Source of the DNA: Lineus longissimus
Taxonomy: Eukaryota; Nemertea; Pilidiophora; Heteronemertea; Lineidae
DNA length: 60,000 nt
Reading direction: 5' to 3'
Assembly: GCF_910592395.1 (NCBI RefSeq)
Contig: NC_088318.1
Coordinates: forward strand, 2,544,001 to 2,604,000
Shown here: positions 35,001-47,000 of the stretch, piece after piece
Layout: the number at the start of each line of letters is the position of its first letter
How positions within the stretch are numbered: position 1 is the stretch's first letter
Translations under genes and position numbers: made by a program
Notes under the pieces: generated by a model
The model's database searches: none
Seen by the model: the letters and a program-made list of their open reading frames with translations, nothing else
Told to the model about the DNA's origin: nothing

Positions 35001-38000
35001 GTGACGTCTGCTCCTGCTGGCTGTTGAAATAGGCGACGTCTGCTCCAGGCTGTTGAATTAAGTGACACTATCTCCAGGTTGTTGAATTAGGTGATGTGTG
35101 CTCCAGGCCTTCAATTTAGGTGATGTGTGCTCCAGGCCTTCAATTTAGGTGATGTGTGCTCCAGGCCTTTAATTTAGGTGATGTGTGCTCCAGGCCTTCA
35201 ATTTAGGTGATGTCTGCTCCAGGCCTTGGAACTAGGTTTCATCTCCTCCAGGTTGTTGAATAAGGTGTCGTCTTCTCCAGGACTTTCAATACGGTGGCTT
35301 CTGCTCCAGGCATTTGATGAGGTGACCTCTGCTCCTGGCGAACCAATGGGCCGACATCTTCTCGTAACTTATTACTCCACTATTTTCAATTTCAGCCCCC
35401 ATCCATATATTTTCTTCAATCCTGACCATCACTCCATTACATTCCTTGGCTTCAACATTGACAAGGAGACGGGTAACTTGATCGACCACCAGACGAAAGC
35501 CGTTCTGAAGGAGAAAATCATGTCAAAACAACTGTTCGAGGCACTCAACAGACAGGGTGTGAACCTTTTGGAGAACTTTGATAACCTAACAAGGTCAGTT
35601 TAGCTCCTTTCTTGTTTTGTCAGCTAGAAACCAGGTGGGACTTAGATTTTCAATTGTTTGATTGGATGTAACATTGATTTTGTGTCCAGGGTTTTGATTT
35701 TGATGAAATCGTCGAGATAGATGTTCAGTCACTTTTCTTTATCCTAAAAATTGATCTAATTGATGTTACATGTAGATTGGTGGATGTCCCTTGTTTGGGT
35801 AAAATGGCAAAAAAAATGTCTTAGTCAGATGTCAATGTGATGTTGTTCATATTTCAGGGCTGAAAAGATCACCAAGCTGTGCACAGTGATGGGAACTGAG
35901 ATGGTCCACGACCCAGATGAAACGTACGAACTGACGACGGACAATGTCAAAAAGATGCTGGCAATCTTCATGAGGTTCCGCTGCAGCATCCCAGTGGTCA
36001 TGATGGGCGAGACGGGATGTGGTAAAACGAGGCTCATCAAGTTCATGTGCGACCTTCAGACCCAGCCGGGGGAAGAAGTCAAGAATATGGTGCTCATGAA
36101 GGCGAGTATTTAACTTATTTGAGAAAAATTGAGTGTTTGTGGAACAAGTACTTTCTGTAGCATGTTTTGAAGAAGGTTTTTTTGCAACCTACCACAGTTA
36201 GGTACAAGATTGGATCGTTCAATGGCTTATCTGTTTCCTGGTTTGAAGGTCAAGGTCAGTCAACAGCTTATCTGTTTCCGGTTGTGGAAGTGAAGGTTGG
36301 TCAACAGCATATTAGGTCGCTGTTGTGAAGTTCAAGGTCAATCTGTTTTTCTTCAGGTTCATGGTGGTACATCACATGCAGAAATCATTGCAAAGGTTAA
36401 AGAAGCGCAGATGCTCTCGGCCAATAATCGAGCAATGTTCCCCAGAATGGACACCATCTTGTTCTTTGATGAGGCGAACACGACTGAGGCGATCGGTCTG
36501 ATCAAAGAGATCATGTGCGACCAGAGCATGAATGGTGAGCGCATCAACACCAACGCAGGTCTTAAATTCGTCGCTGCCTGCAATCCTTACAGAAAGTAAG
36601 TAGTTTTGTTGTTTTTGGGAGAGAGCTCTTTTATTATGGGATGCATCTCCAACCAAATATCTAAGTTATCTCTTGTGTTCATTTTGAGATGCACATATTT
36701 GGAAATTTAGCTATGGTGGAACTAAAAGGAGACACAGCTGCTGCTTAGAGTTTCAAAATTGATGTCTTATGCTGACAAGGTGAGCTCTCACTGGTGGTCT
36801 TTTGACACTGATTGGTTGTCAATTTCCCCTTAATTGAATTCCTTCACGAACTCGAACATATCAGATAACATTTGCCTGACTATGTTTCGATGTACTTTTT
36901 CTAGGCATTCACAAGAGATGATTCACAACCTTGAACAAGCAGGTCTCGGTTACAACGTCAAAGCCGACAAGACGGCTGACAAACTCGGCCGCGTTCCCAT
37001 GAGGCAGCTGGTGTACCGGGTGCAACCTCTGCCGCAGAGCATGCTGCCTCTGGTCTGGGACTTTGGACAGCTCAGTGATGAGGTGGAGAAGATGTACATT
37101 AGACAGATTGTACAGAGATACATCGAGGTAAGTGTAGGGCAGATATTGGATTCAATTTCTTGTAGTTCGGTTGCTTGAAATGGAAACTTGAGATGGACCA
37201 CAAGTCTTCTTTAAGCACCTTGAAGGTACCCTAGAGTACCATTAGTATGTTGAATTGACGAAGTTTGATGAGAGGGTTACTGTGTACAAGTGGTTTACTT
37301 CAAGACATCCCACAGCATCTGTACTACTTTCTGTGGCCTCTTTCAAGGCAGTGATGTTACATGCCATCATATTATGCATCATGCATGAACCATAATTGCA
37401 TCATGACACCATAAGGCCGGTAGCCAGTATTGCTGGCTTTCATAGCATGCGTAAATGCCTGTGACTCTGGCAAATGTTGTAGAAACCGATATTTTGGCGT
37501 TGAATTTGTTATTTCGTTTTGCAGCATGGCAAGCTACTAAATTACCCCGGACTGAATGCGATCATCACAGACATTTTGGCTGCCTCACAGGACTTCATGA
37601 GACAACAGAAGGTAGGCGGTTGATTAATGTTCAACTTCCCTTGCTCTGATATAAATTCATGGTCACACAAGATCCCTATCTATGATTCCCCATTGAGGTT
37701 GCCTTGACGTACCTGACTCGTTACATGAGCTTCTCCTTTAAAAAGGAAAAGCTCTTATGTGATTTTTGTAGCATTCACTTAGCTAGGGTTATGATGTTGG
37801 CTGCGCTTCTGACAGGTTTGCTGATACGCTAAAAAGTGATCTAGAATCTAGAATTTCAACTGTTTATCGTTTTCCCCTCTTCAGAATGAGTGTAGCTTTG
37901 TGAGTCTGCGAGATGTCGAGCGGTCGATGGATGTGATGTCATGGTTCTGCAGCCAGCGCAGACGCCTCTACAAGCTGATGGATGAAGATGAGGCGGGGAA

Positions 38001-41000
38001 TACGGAAGACAAAGATGAAGAAGAAGAAGAGGTAATGAACTTGGTCAGACGGTTTATTCAATCCAATTGCCGCGAGTTTATTATCCCCAAGCAGAAGAAA
38101 GAGGGACTATTTCTCAACAAGAAACTTATTGAGAAATTCCTCAGTTCACTTTGCTGAAGCCAAGTTTGAAGTGCCTGCTCTCCCCGACAGTTTGGTCTCC
38201 TCTGAGTTCTCCAGTCCCTTCCTACATTACATTACAGATCACTGAACATGGTTATAGAGCTGCTGGTGTAACGTTTTTGAGTGTTTGCCTGCATTGGCTA
38301 ATATTTATAAAGACTAGTAAATGCTTTTACTACAGTTTTCTTCAGAGATGGCTAGTGTAAATGTACATGAAGTTTAAAGTAAAAGCATTTACTAGTCTTT
38401 TATAAATATCAGCCATTGTTAGGGAAAGCTGAAAGATAGATTGACATGTTCTCTCTGTTTGAAGTCATGGTCTCTCTAGGTGTATATTGTAAGGAAACAC
38501 TTAAATATGATAAACAACCAAAAAAAGTTACACCTCTCTTCAATACTTTCCGGCCTCAGCTCATCTCAAGAATTTATTTTTCATCAGACGGAAGAAGATG
38601 AAGAACATTGTGATGACGTGACGCGGTCGTTGATCCTTGCTCTTGGCGTCTGCTACCACGCGTGCTTACAGGAAAAGACTAGGGTCGAGTACAGAGATCA
38701 CATTGCTAAGTTTTTCAAGCAGCCGTGTGTGTTACCTAATGGATCGGAAACACTGCGGAATGAAATCACAAGGTAGATCATGTTAAAAGTCTGTTAGTTC
38801 CTTAAACGAACAATTACATTGATATAGCCTTACTTGATGTTGTCATTGTTTGGAATGAGAGGGTTGTACAGTTTTATTGAATTGGCTTCATTTCGTTCTA
38901 CAGATGTCAAGATGTGTTCCTGGAGCAAGTGAAAATCTCGGAGCCAAACATCGCCCCCAACCAGGCACTGAAAGAGAACCTCTTCATGATGGTCGTCTGT
39001 ATCGAGCTACGCATACCGCTCTTCTTGGTCGGCAAGCCTGGCTCATCCAAATCGCTGGCAAAACTCATTGTGACTGATGCAATGCAGGGAGAGACTGCGA
39101 GGACACCTTTATTCAAAGCATTGAAACAGGTAGAGTTTGTTTCGTCACTGATTAGCCAATTTTCAGACAAACTTGGTCAAATTCTCTTGTTCCTAATCTG
39201 CAGATGTGGTGTGTGACAACAGTAGAAAGAAGCCTCCGATAAATAGTGCAGAAAGTTAAAATAAAAACCTTCAGAAGCTGACAACTTAGATGGAGATGTA
39301 CGTCTGTCTATGTGCTCTCTTTGGCCTTTTGATTTGCACCAATAGCATAGCATGACAGTTTTGGCAATCTTAGCTTTAACATATTTTCTCGGCAAACTCT
39401 TTCAAATTCCATTTCAGGTCCACATGGTGTCGTTCCAATGCTCTCCCCTGGCGACCCCTGACGGTATCAAGGGTACGTTCAGGCAGTGTGCCCGGTTCCA
39501 AAAGGACAAGAACCTCGATCAGTTTGTCTCAGTCGTGGTGTTGGACGAGGTTGGTCTTGCTGAAGACTCTCCAAGGATGCCTCTGAAGGTGAGTGGGCAG
39601 TTTTGAATCATCTTGTCATCATCATCATCGTGTCCCGGAGCACTGCTACCGCTGGGGCAACCTGCGCATTTGACCAGTTGAATCTGATTGAGCGATTGAT
39701 TCACCTTCTCCTTTTGATGTTTGCAGACTCTGCACCCCCTGCTTGAGGATGGGACATGCGGCAGTGATGATGAGCCTCTGCCCCACATGAAGGTCGCCTT
39801 CATCGGCATCTCCAACTGGGCCCTAGATCCGGCCAAGATGAACCGGGGCATTCTGGTCCAGCGTGGCGTACCAGACGAAGAGGAACTCAGAAAGAGTGCT
39901 GAGTAGGTTTAGTGGATGTTTTGCACCTTATAATGTAACAATATCACGAAGCCTTTTTATTGGGCGTCTTTGGTCCCCTGGTTAACTGGATTTACATCTT
40001 AAAAATTACTCAATCGGGTTGACAAGTCTTGATCTCACCATTTACCAGGTCATGGTAAACTGGACCTGTTAATCACAGATGATTATGTTATAAATTGTTT
40101 ACTTCCAGGGGTATATGCTCCACCGATGTGAGGGTCCTCACCCACATCAAGGCCATCATCCCCAACATGGCTAAAGCCTATCTCCAGCTTTACAACTCTG
40201 CGTTAGAAATCAGGGAATTCTTCGGACTTCGAGATTTCTACAGTCTCGTCAAGATGGTGTATGCCTTCGCTAACCATTCCTGCCGACCACCCACATGGTA
40301 CGAACTCGAGCATGCTGTTTTGCGTAATTTCGGTGGATTGGAGAAGGCGAACCCCGTGCAAGTGTTCACCGAGCATTGCAACATGCTGGGACATCATGAG
40401 AAGGTGAGTGATCAAGTTTCTGAAACATTCTACGATTATGGTGATCTCTGTGTCGATACGCTGTGTGATATTTTAACAGCCAAATTTTATCATTGTGCTA
40501 TCATGCCCTATAAAAGGTGAGTGATCAAGTTTCTGAAACATTCTACGATTATGGTGATCTCTGTGTCGATACGCTGTGTGATATTTTAACAGCCAAATTT
40601 TATCATTATGCTATCATGCCCCATAACAGGTAAAACAAATTGAATAGTTGAATACAACATTGTATTGCCATTGAAGCCAACATAACTCTATTGATTCAAG
40701 AAGACCTTGTCTTGGAGAAGATGTTTCAAAAGAACTTTTGCAGCAATCTCTAATACTTTTTTTTCTCTGGGGATCTGAAGAGGGGTGTTGGGGGGTGAAA
40801 CACCCGCCGTGAAGGTGTTAACATATCACAATGATATTGAGTTCCACATTGGTCAGTGACATCATTTGACGTCAAGCTGGGCAGTTTTTCTCTGATGATG
40901 TCATGTGCACAGTCGCTGTAGAATATGTTCTTGTTCCAGCGTGGTCGTGGCGACCCAAGGTGCGACCCGACTGGATTGATTGAGGCATGTCTCCTTGGAA

Positions 41001-44000
41001 ACGAAGTGTACAGGTAAGGGTTTCAACCAATGAGTACCAAGTTCTGAGGAATATTTCCCTTGGTTTTTTGTGCTGTTCTTGACTCATTCCAATAAGAAAA
41101 ATGATGAATCTGGTTGGCTTACTCAATCTAAAGTACAATTCAACCTCTCCATTAAGGACACCCTTGGGACTGACAAATGCTGTCCTTAACAGAGAGGTGT
41201 TTTGTTTAGAGAGGTCGAATTGAATGGAAACAAACAATTTGGGACAAAACTTGTCTGTAATAGAGATTGTCCTTAATAGAGAGGTGTCCGCTAAGGAAGG
41301 TTCCACTGTACTTCTGTTCAAAATAGCAGAGTAGCAGAGAAAATGTTTGAAAGTGTCCGATTGTAATAAGTACTGGGCATACGAATAAACGAAAGTTTTC
41401 TTTGTATTTCAGAGAGAGTCGCTACCTGCTCATCCTGACTGAAAACTACGCAGCATTAGGAATCCTCCAGCAACATCTTCTGGAGATGCAGGACACCATC
41501 ATCATCTTCGGCAGCAGTTTCCGTAGCGATCAAGAATACACTCAGGTGAGCGGTTGGATCAATTTTTCGACTGTCGTGGCCAGACTGAAAAAAAACCCAT
41601 AACAATTCCGTGCGGCTGGGAAATCTCCCCAGACGCACAGAAAGAGATAAGTCTGATTCTGCTACCTACCTCATGACGTTATTTCTAGTGAAATTGTGGC
41701 GGCAATTCGAAACGATGATGTGGTAAATGCAATGACTGAATGTTGATGACATGTTGTGCTCTGTTGATATGAGAACGGGTTTTTGATGCTGCTTGTCCAA
41801 CGGGTAAGACCGTTGTGACTGAGGTTGTGTGAGATCAGAAAAAGTATCGTTGGTGTGTCCTGACGTCTTGACGTCCCCACCTTATTGGTGTGGCGTCAGA
41901 TGTCCCTTGTGACGTCACCCGTGGTGGTGAGGATGCACCGGTCTTGACATGTGTGGTTGTCAAGGGTTATGATCTGTTGCCTTTTTTCACGTCACAATTC
42001 CAAAATGAACATAAATGTTATATGACTCTTAAACAAATTAAGATGTTTGACCCCGGCTATTGTTTCTCTTCAGGTGTGTCGTAACATCAACCGCATCAAG
42101 AAATGCATGGACACAGGAAAGACCGTTGTGCTGCTGAATCTGGAGTCGCTGTACGAGTCGCTCTATGATGCTCTCAACCAATATTACGTCTACATGGGTG
42201 GGCAACGATACGTGGATCTGGGACTTGGAACCCATCGCGTCAAGTGTCGGGTGGATGAACGATTCAGGCTCATTGTTGTTGCAGAGAAGGATGTTGTCTA
42301 TGAGAAGTTCCCTATTCCCCTCATCAACCGTCTCGAGAAACACTTCCTCGCCATGACGACTGTTCTCGACGAATCACAGATCAGAGTTGCTAAAGAAGTC
42401 GAGAAGTGGGCGACAGACTTTGTTACAAGGTCACAGCCAGTGATGTTTGGTTCAAGGTGAGAGCAAGTTGATCATTTTATCACCAGGGAGTGGGGGGGGG
42501 GGGGGGCTTTTAAAAGTACATGTAGGTACATGTGAAAAGACTCGAGAAAACGCAGCTTTTCTGCTGAGAACCTTATAGAAATATCTTATTACATGAGCTT
42601 CAATAGTATTGTTGTGGTTTGCAATAACACAAAATTGTATTGAGGTCCAGGGTACTGTCAGCTTTCAATAGTTATCTCAGTTATCTTCAGTTACAATATT
42701 CGTGAAGCACCAATGTTTATTTTTACTGACAGCACTTGTCAAATATTTGAGTTCTCTTGTTAACAAGTTTATTCATGACTAAAATTGTTTTGGTTCCAGG
42801 GTTCAAAAGCAGCTGAATCCCGGTGATGTATTCTGTGGCTTCCATGCCGACACAGCCGCGTCAATCGTCCTGCAGATCACTAAAGCCCTGGGAACTCCTT
42901 CTAATACCCCTGGATGGGCAAGAAAAGTGCGTAGACTTTGAATGAAATTTTTTACGTCTTAACTTAGTCATCGGATCGTCTTGGCCTTAGCTAGTCTGTG
43001 ACGTCCTGACGTCAATCAAGCTGAAGTGACGTCTGTTTGGCTCAGATCCTCAAGACCCAAGTTACTGGACAGTTGTGGGTTCTCTGTGTGCTTTGATTGA
43101 AACAGCCGGAGAAATCCTTGGAAAGTTTGGAAAAACCTGGCAATGTTAAACAGGAAATCTTTACAAAGTGTTTTAAAAACTGATATAAAAAATCGGCCCA
43201 TTCAGGGAAAGTAACTGTCGATATTGGTATGCTGACCCGCCAAGTTTTTTTCACAGGTTTACACCAGGTGTAAGGACATCCTCCTGGCGTGTGCCACCCC
43301 GGACTCCGTCTTGAGGCTCAAGAACACCAGCCTTATAGCAGAAGAGACGGAACTGGTTGAGAAGTACTTTAAGGACAACAAGCACCGGAGCCTCCAGGAT
43401 CATGTCAGGTATCTCCTGAAGGAATATAAAGCGAAGGAGGATGTTTTCTTGGAGGTGAGTGAAATTGGTTTACACTACCTGTGACACGGTACGGTTATTG
43501 ACTTGAGTCGAGGGTGAGCTCCAGCCGGCCGGGAGGCGATCTTTTCTGTTGTACGTGTGTGTCCAGTGCTGGATAAAACTGGACTAACTCAACAGAATGT
43601 GAATGGTCCGATTCTTCCAAACACCCACCAGTGGCACCTCCGAACAAACTAGTCATGGGCATTTGGTCTAACGTTTGTGTGGACTAGAAGAAGCCGTGGG
43701 CTTTTGGTCTTACATATGTGAACTGACAGTGAGTAGATTGTAGCTCCCAGCTTCATGCTTTAACAGGAAATGACTTGATCATTTGAATAACATTGATTTT
43801 TGAACTTTGCTTGTGGTTATGGAAACTTTGGACGAGATTAAACCAAGCTGATTAAACCAAGCCAAACCTATTTGGATTTAGTTAACTGTTGGTTGAAGAA
43901 TCATGTTTTAGTGATTTTTAAAACATCTTTGATAACAGGTGACATCGCGATCCCATCTTCTGGCCAAGAAGGATGCCAAAGCTTTGGGCGCATTCTTGAA

Positions 44001-47000
44001 GATCCCCCACTGCCGTCTGCTTGCCCTACAGGCCATGGACACCAAGCAACAGTTCTCAAGGGAATTAAGGTAACTATTGTCGACCCTTTTTAGGTGTTGT
44101 GAGTACATATTTACACAATTGGAAGCTTTCAAATTCAAGTTCTGTTTTCAAACTTTTGAACTGATAGTAATTTGTATAGTGTGTTATTTTATGATGCATG
44201 TAGTTGACAAAGTCTGTGGTGTCATTCTAGGGAGTTCTTCAAGCAAGAAAATGACGAGCGTGTGATGTTGCTTCAGTGCGATTCTGGTGACCAGAACAGT
44301 AATCTGATCGCGTGTGCGCGTTATCAGATCATGGAGGAGTACAATGAGGTCAAGCCGACCATGCAGGGACGCGCCCATTTCGTCTTTATCGTTCAAATGC
44401 CGAGAGTCGTAGCTGGCTCGTTTGTCGGATTCCAGGTGAGAACAATCCTACTAGAAAACCACTATCAAAAAGAGGTGTTTCAAGTCCGAAATTATTGTCA
44501 GTTTTTAAGTGCGACACATGGTTGTATCCACCTGGAGCCCATCATTTATTCATATGATGGACGTCTGACCCAAGCAGAAGCAAACCGATGTTAAGAGAAG
44601 TTGGTTAGTATAGACCAGGCTGTAGTTCACTGCCAAATGAAAATGCCCAAATTTTAGCTCCTCAAACATGTCACGGTTTATAGTTTACATTCTGCATTGT
44701 AGGGTGGAAAGTGGCACTCGGTGCACTTGGATGACCTCCGACCCCCAGCGGGGACCCAGCCGTCTGTCATCAACATGAAACAACAATCGATCAGCAGTCT
44801 GATCCACGATGCGGTGGAGAGACTCGCCATGCCCAGACAAGAGATGGGTGAACGACAGGAGACCGAGATGGAAACTGAGGTAAAGTTCAGATTAAGAATC
44901 CCATAGCTGAATAATACTTAACCTAAACATTGCTGTCTGTGGCAATCCATCAGTCGTCTGATAAAAGAAGCGGGATTGATTCTCTTCAGTGGGCTTATAC
45001 AGAAAGGAGCTGGTAACAAAAGTTGCATCTATTGATGAGTTTGTATTTGTTACAGTCCTCTCTGCCGCCTGGCACCAGCACCCCAATGCCAATGGAGGTG
45101 TCAGAAACCTCCCTTGACATGGAGCAGATCAAACTCCTGGGTCTTGATAAACTGCCCCGCGAGCCGTCCGCAGATGAGTTGAGACGGGTTTTGGAGATGT
45201 CGATTGGGAGAGCACAGGTGGTTGAAGGCTGTGCTGGCACGCCGGAGGAGGATGGAGGCATGTCAGTACCGGTAAGCTTGATTTCTCTGCGATATTCATA
45301 GTTTGTGGTGGTGTCGTGCCAGCTTGGTTCATTGGTTCAATGTCCTCCGAGTTCTCAACTGCATACAGATTTTAGGTAAGATTATTTCACAGCTTGAGAC
45401 ATTTAAACAAGGTCCTCCTCAGTTGGCATTTGCATTCGTTGGACCATCTTTGCTAAAACAAAATCTTGTGATGTCCAAAAATGTATCAGAACAAGTCAAA
45501 AACGCCATCTTCAAAACCACAATAAGCCTTGCACTTGCAAGATGGAAAGTGTAGGTATAAGTGCATTATCTGATTACAACCAGCTCTTGTGTGTAATGAT
45601 ATGCATTCTGTCCTTATGTTTCAGTGTCCAGGCCCACAACCAAATCGGGTCTTTGACAGGACCCAAGAAGTTCTCGATGTTGACGGTTTAATACACGCCT
45701 GTCTACAAGGGTCGGGTGCGATGATAAAAGATCCAGACACCGTCGCGGCAGGCAGGCCGACAAGACGTCTGCAGATCCTGTCAAAGGAACTGTCAAGACA
45801 ACATGGTGAGCATTTTTACCGATATGGGGCAGAGGTCAATATAAACCCTGTAACCCGCAAGAAAATGTGGTGAATTCCTGACAGTTGAATTCAAGGCCAG
45901 GGGAATTACTGTTGAATTGTGGCCCTAGAAAAAAATGCAAAGTGTCAACTATAAGAGTCAATTGCCTGACTGTGTCTGTGTGTGAAGAATCTTTTTTACA
46001 AATCTTGGTTATTCGCAAAATCCATAAGAATAAAACGCCCCCGACTCGGAAAATTTGGCATTTGACAGTATCTGTCTCTCACCTAGGTGTCACATTGATG
46101 GGTGCTCTGAGGATCCGTATTGATCAGCTGCTCACAGAGAAGGAGAATGCTATCATGACCCAAAGCTTGGACCAAGATTGGCTGAGTAAGGACGCCGCTG
46201 CCCCCGAGAATATCAACAGAGCGGGAACATTCAGGTAAATAATGAAGATTTGAGAGCTTATTCTAACGCAAGCAGTTTTCAAATGTATGCTGAAAATTGG
46301 GAATACATGTTTAACATTCCAAATATTTGGAATACATTTCCCATTGCATCAACTCCTTGACTGGTACTTGGATGCCAGTGTTGATATAATATTGCTGTAG
46401 AAGATTTCTTAAATATAGGTGAATTCGAATCTGGTCTAGATGGGAATCAAGATCAGGACCTTCTGATCGCTCTGACTGTGGCCTGTGGCTGGTCAATTTC
46501 ATTTCTTAGTTAGCACGGGACAACTTCTTGACCTTATTTTTCAGCCTAGCCATACATATGATAATTGAAGGGAAAATCATGCCAACTCTGGCTGGTCTTA
46601 TAGCGTACCTCGACACCAACAGTAACCTGGATATCCTGCAGCGACAGAGGACCGCACGCGATAAGTGGATATGCACCCTGTGGCTAAAGATGCTCACAGA
46701 TGTTCATGTGACGCCACTGTCATACGAAAAGTTGCTCCTGTCGCCGAAGTCACGTGCAGAACTGACGGAGATGATCGCACAGCAGACGGCCGCCGGACGT
46801 CAGACATTCCAACCACAGTTTCCGTTTTCGTGGGAGGTCTATGCGCAGATGGAAATAATCATCCAGACTGCAAAGACGATGAAAGGTAGATATTCCTAGC
46901 GTTGGGGCATCATTCTTGGAGCGTACTGGGTGTGTTTAATTCCTATAATTTTGCAGGGGACGAATGTCATTTATGTGAATATAGATAGCCCATACTCATA

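Noticed and set aside
38032-38157. Extension of exon 37 through its donor to a stop at 38,157
   Set aside because: The donor GAG/GTAATG fits, and exon 38 continues the conserved sequence in phase, so the extension is intron that happens to be open.
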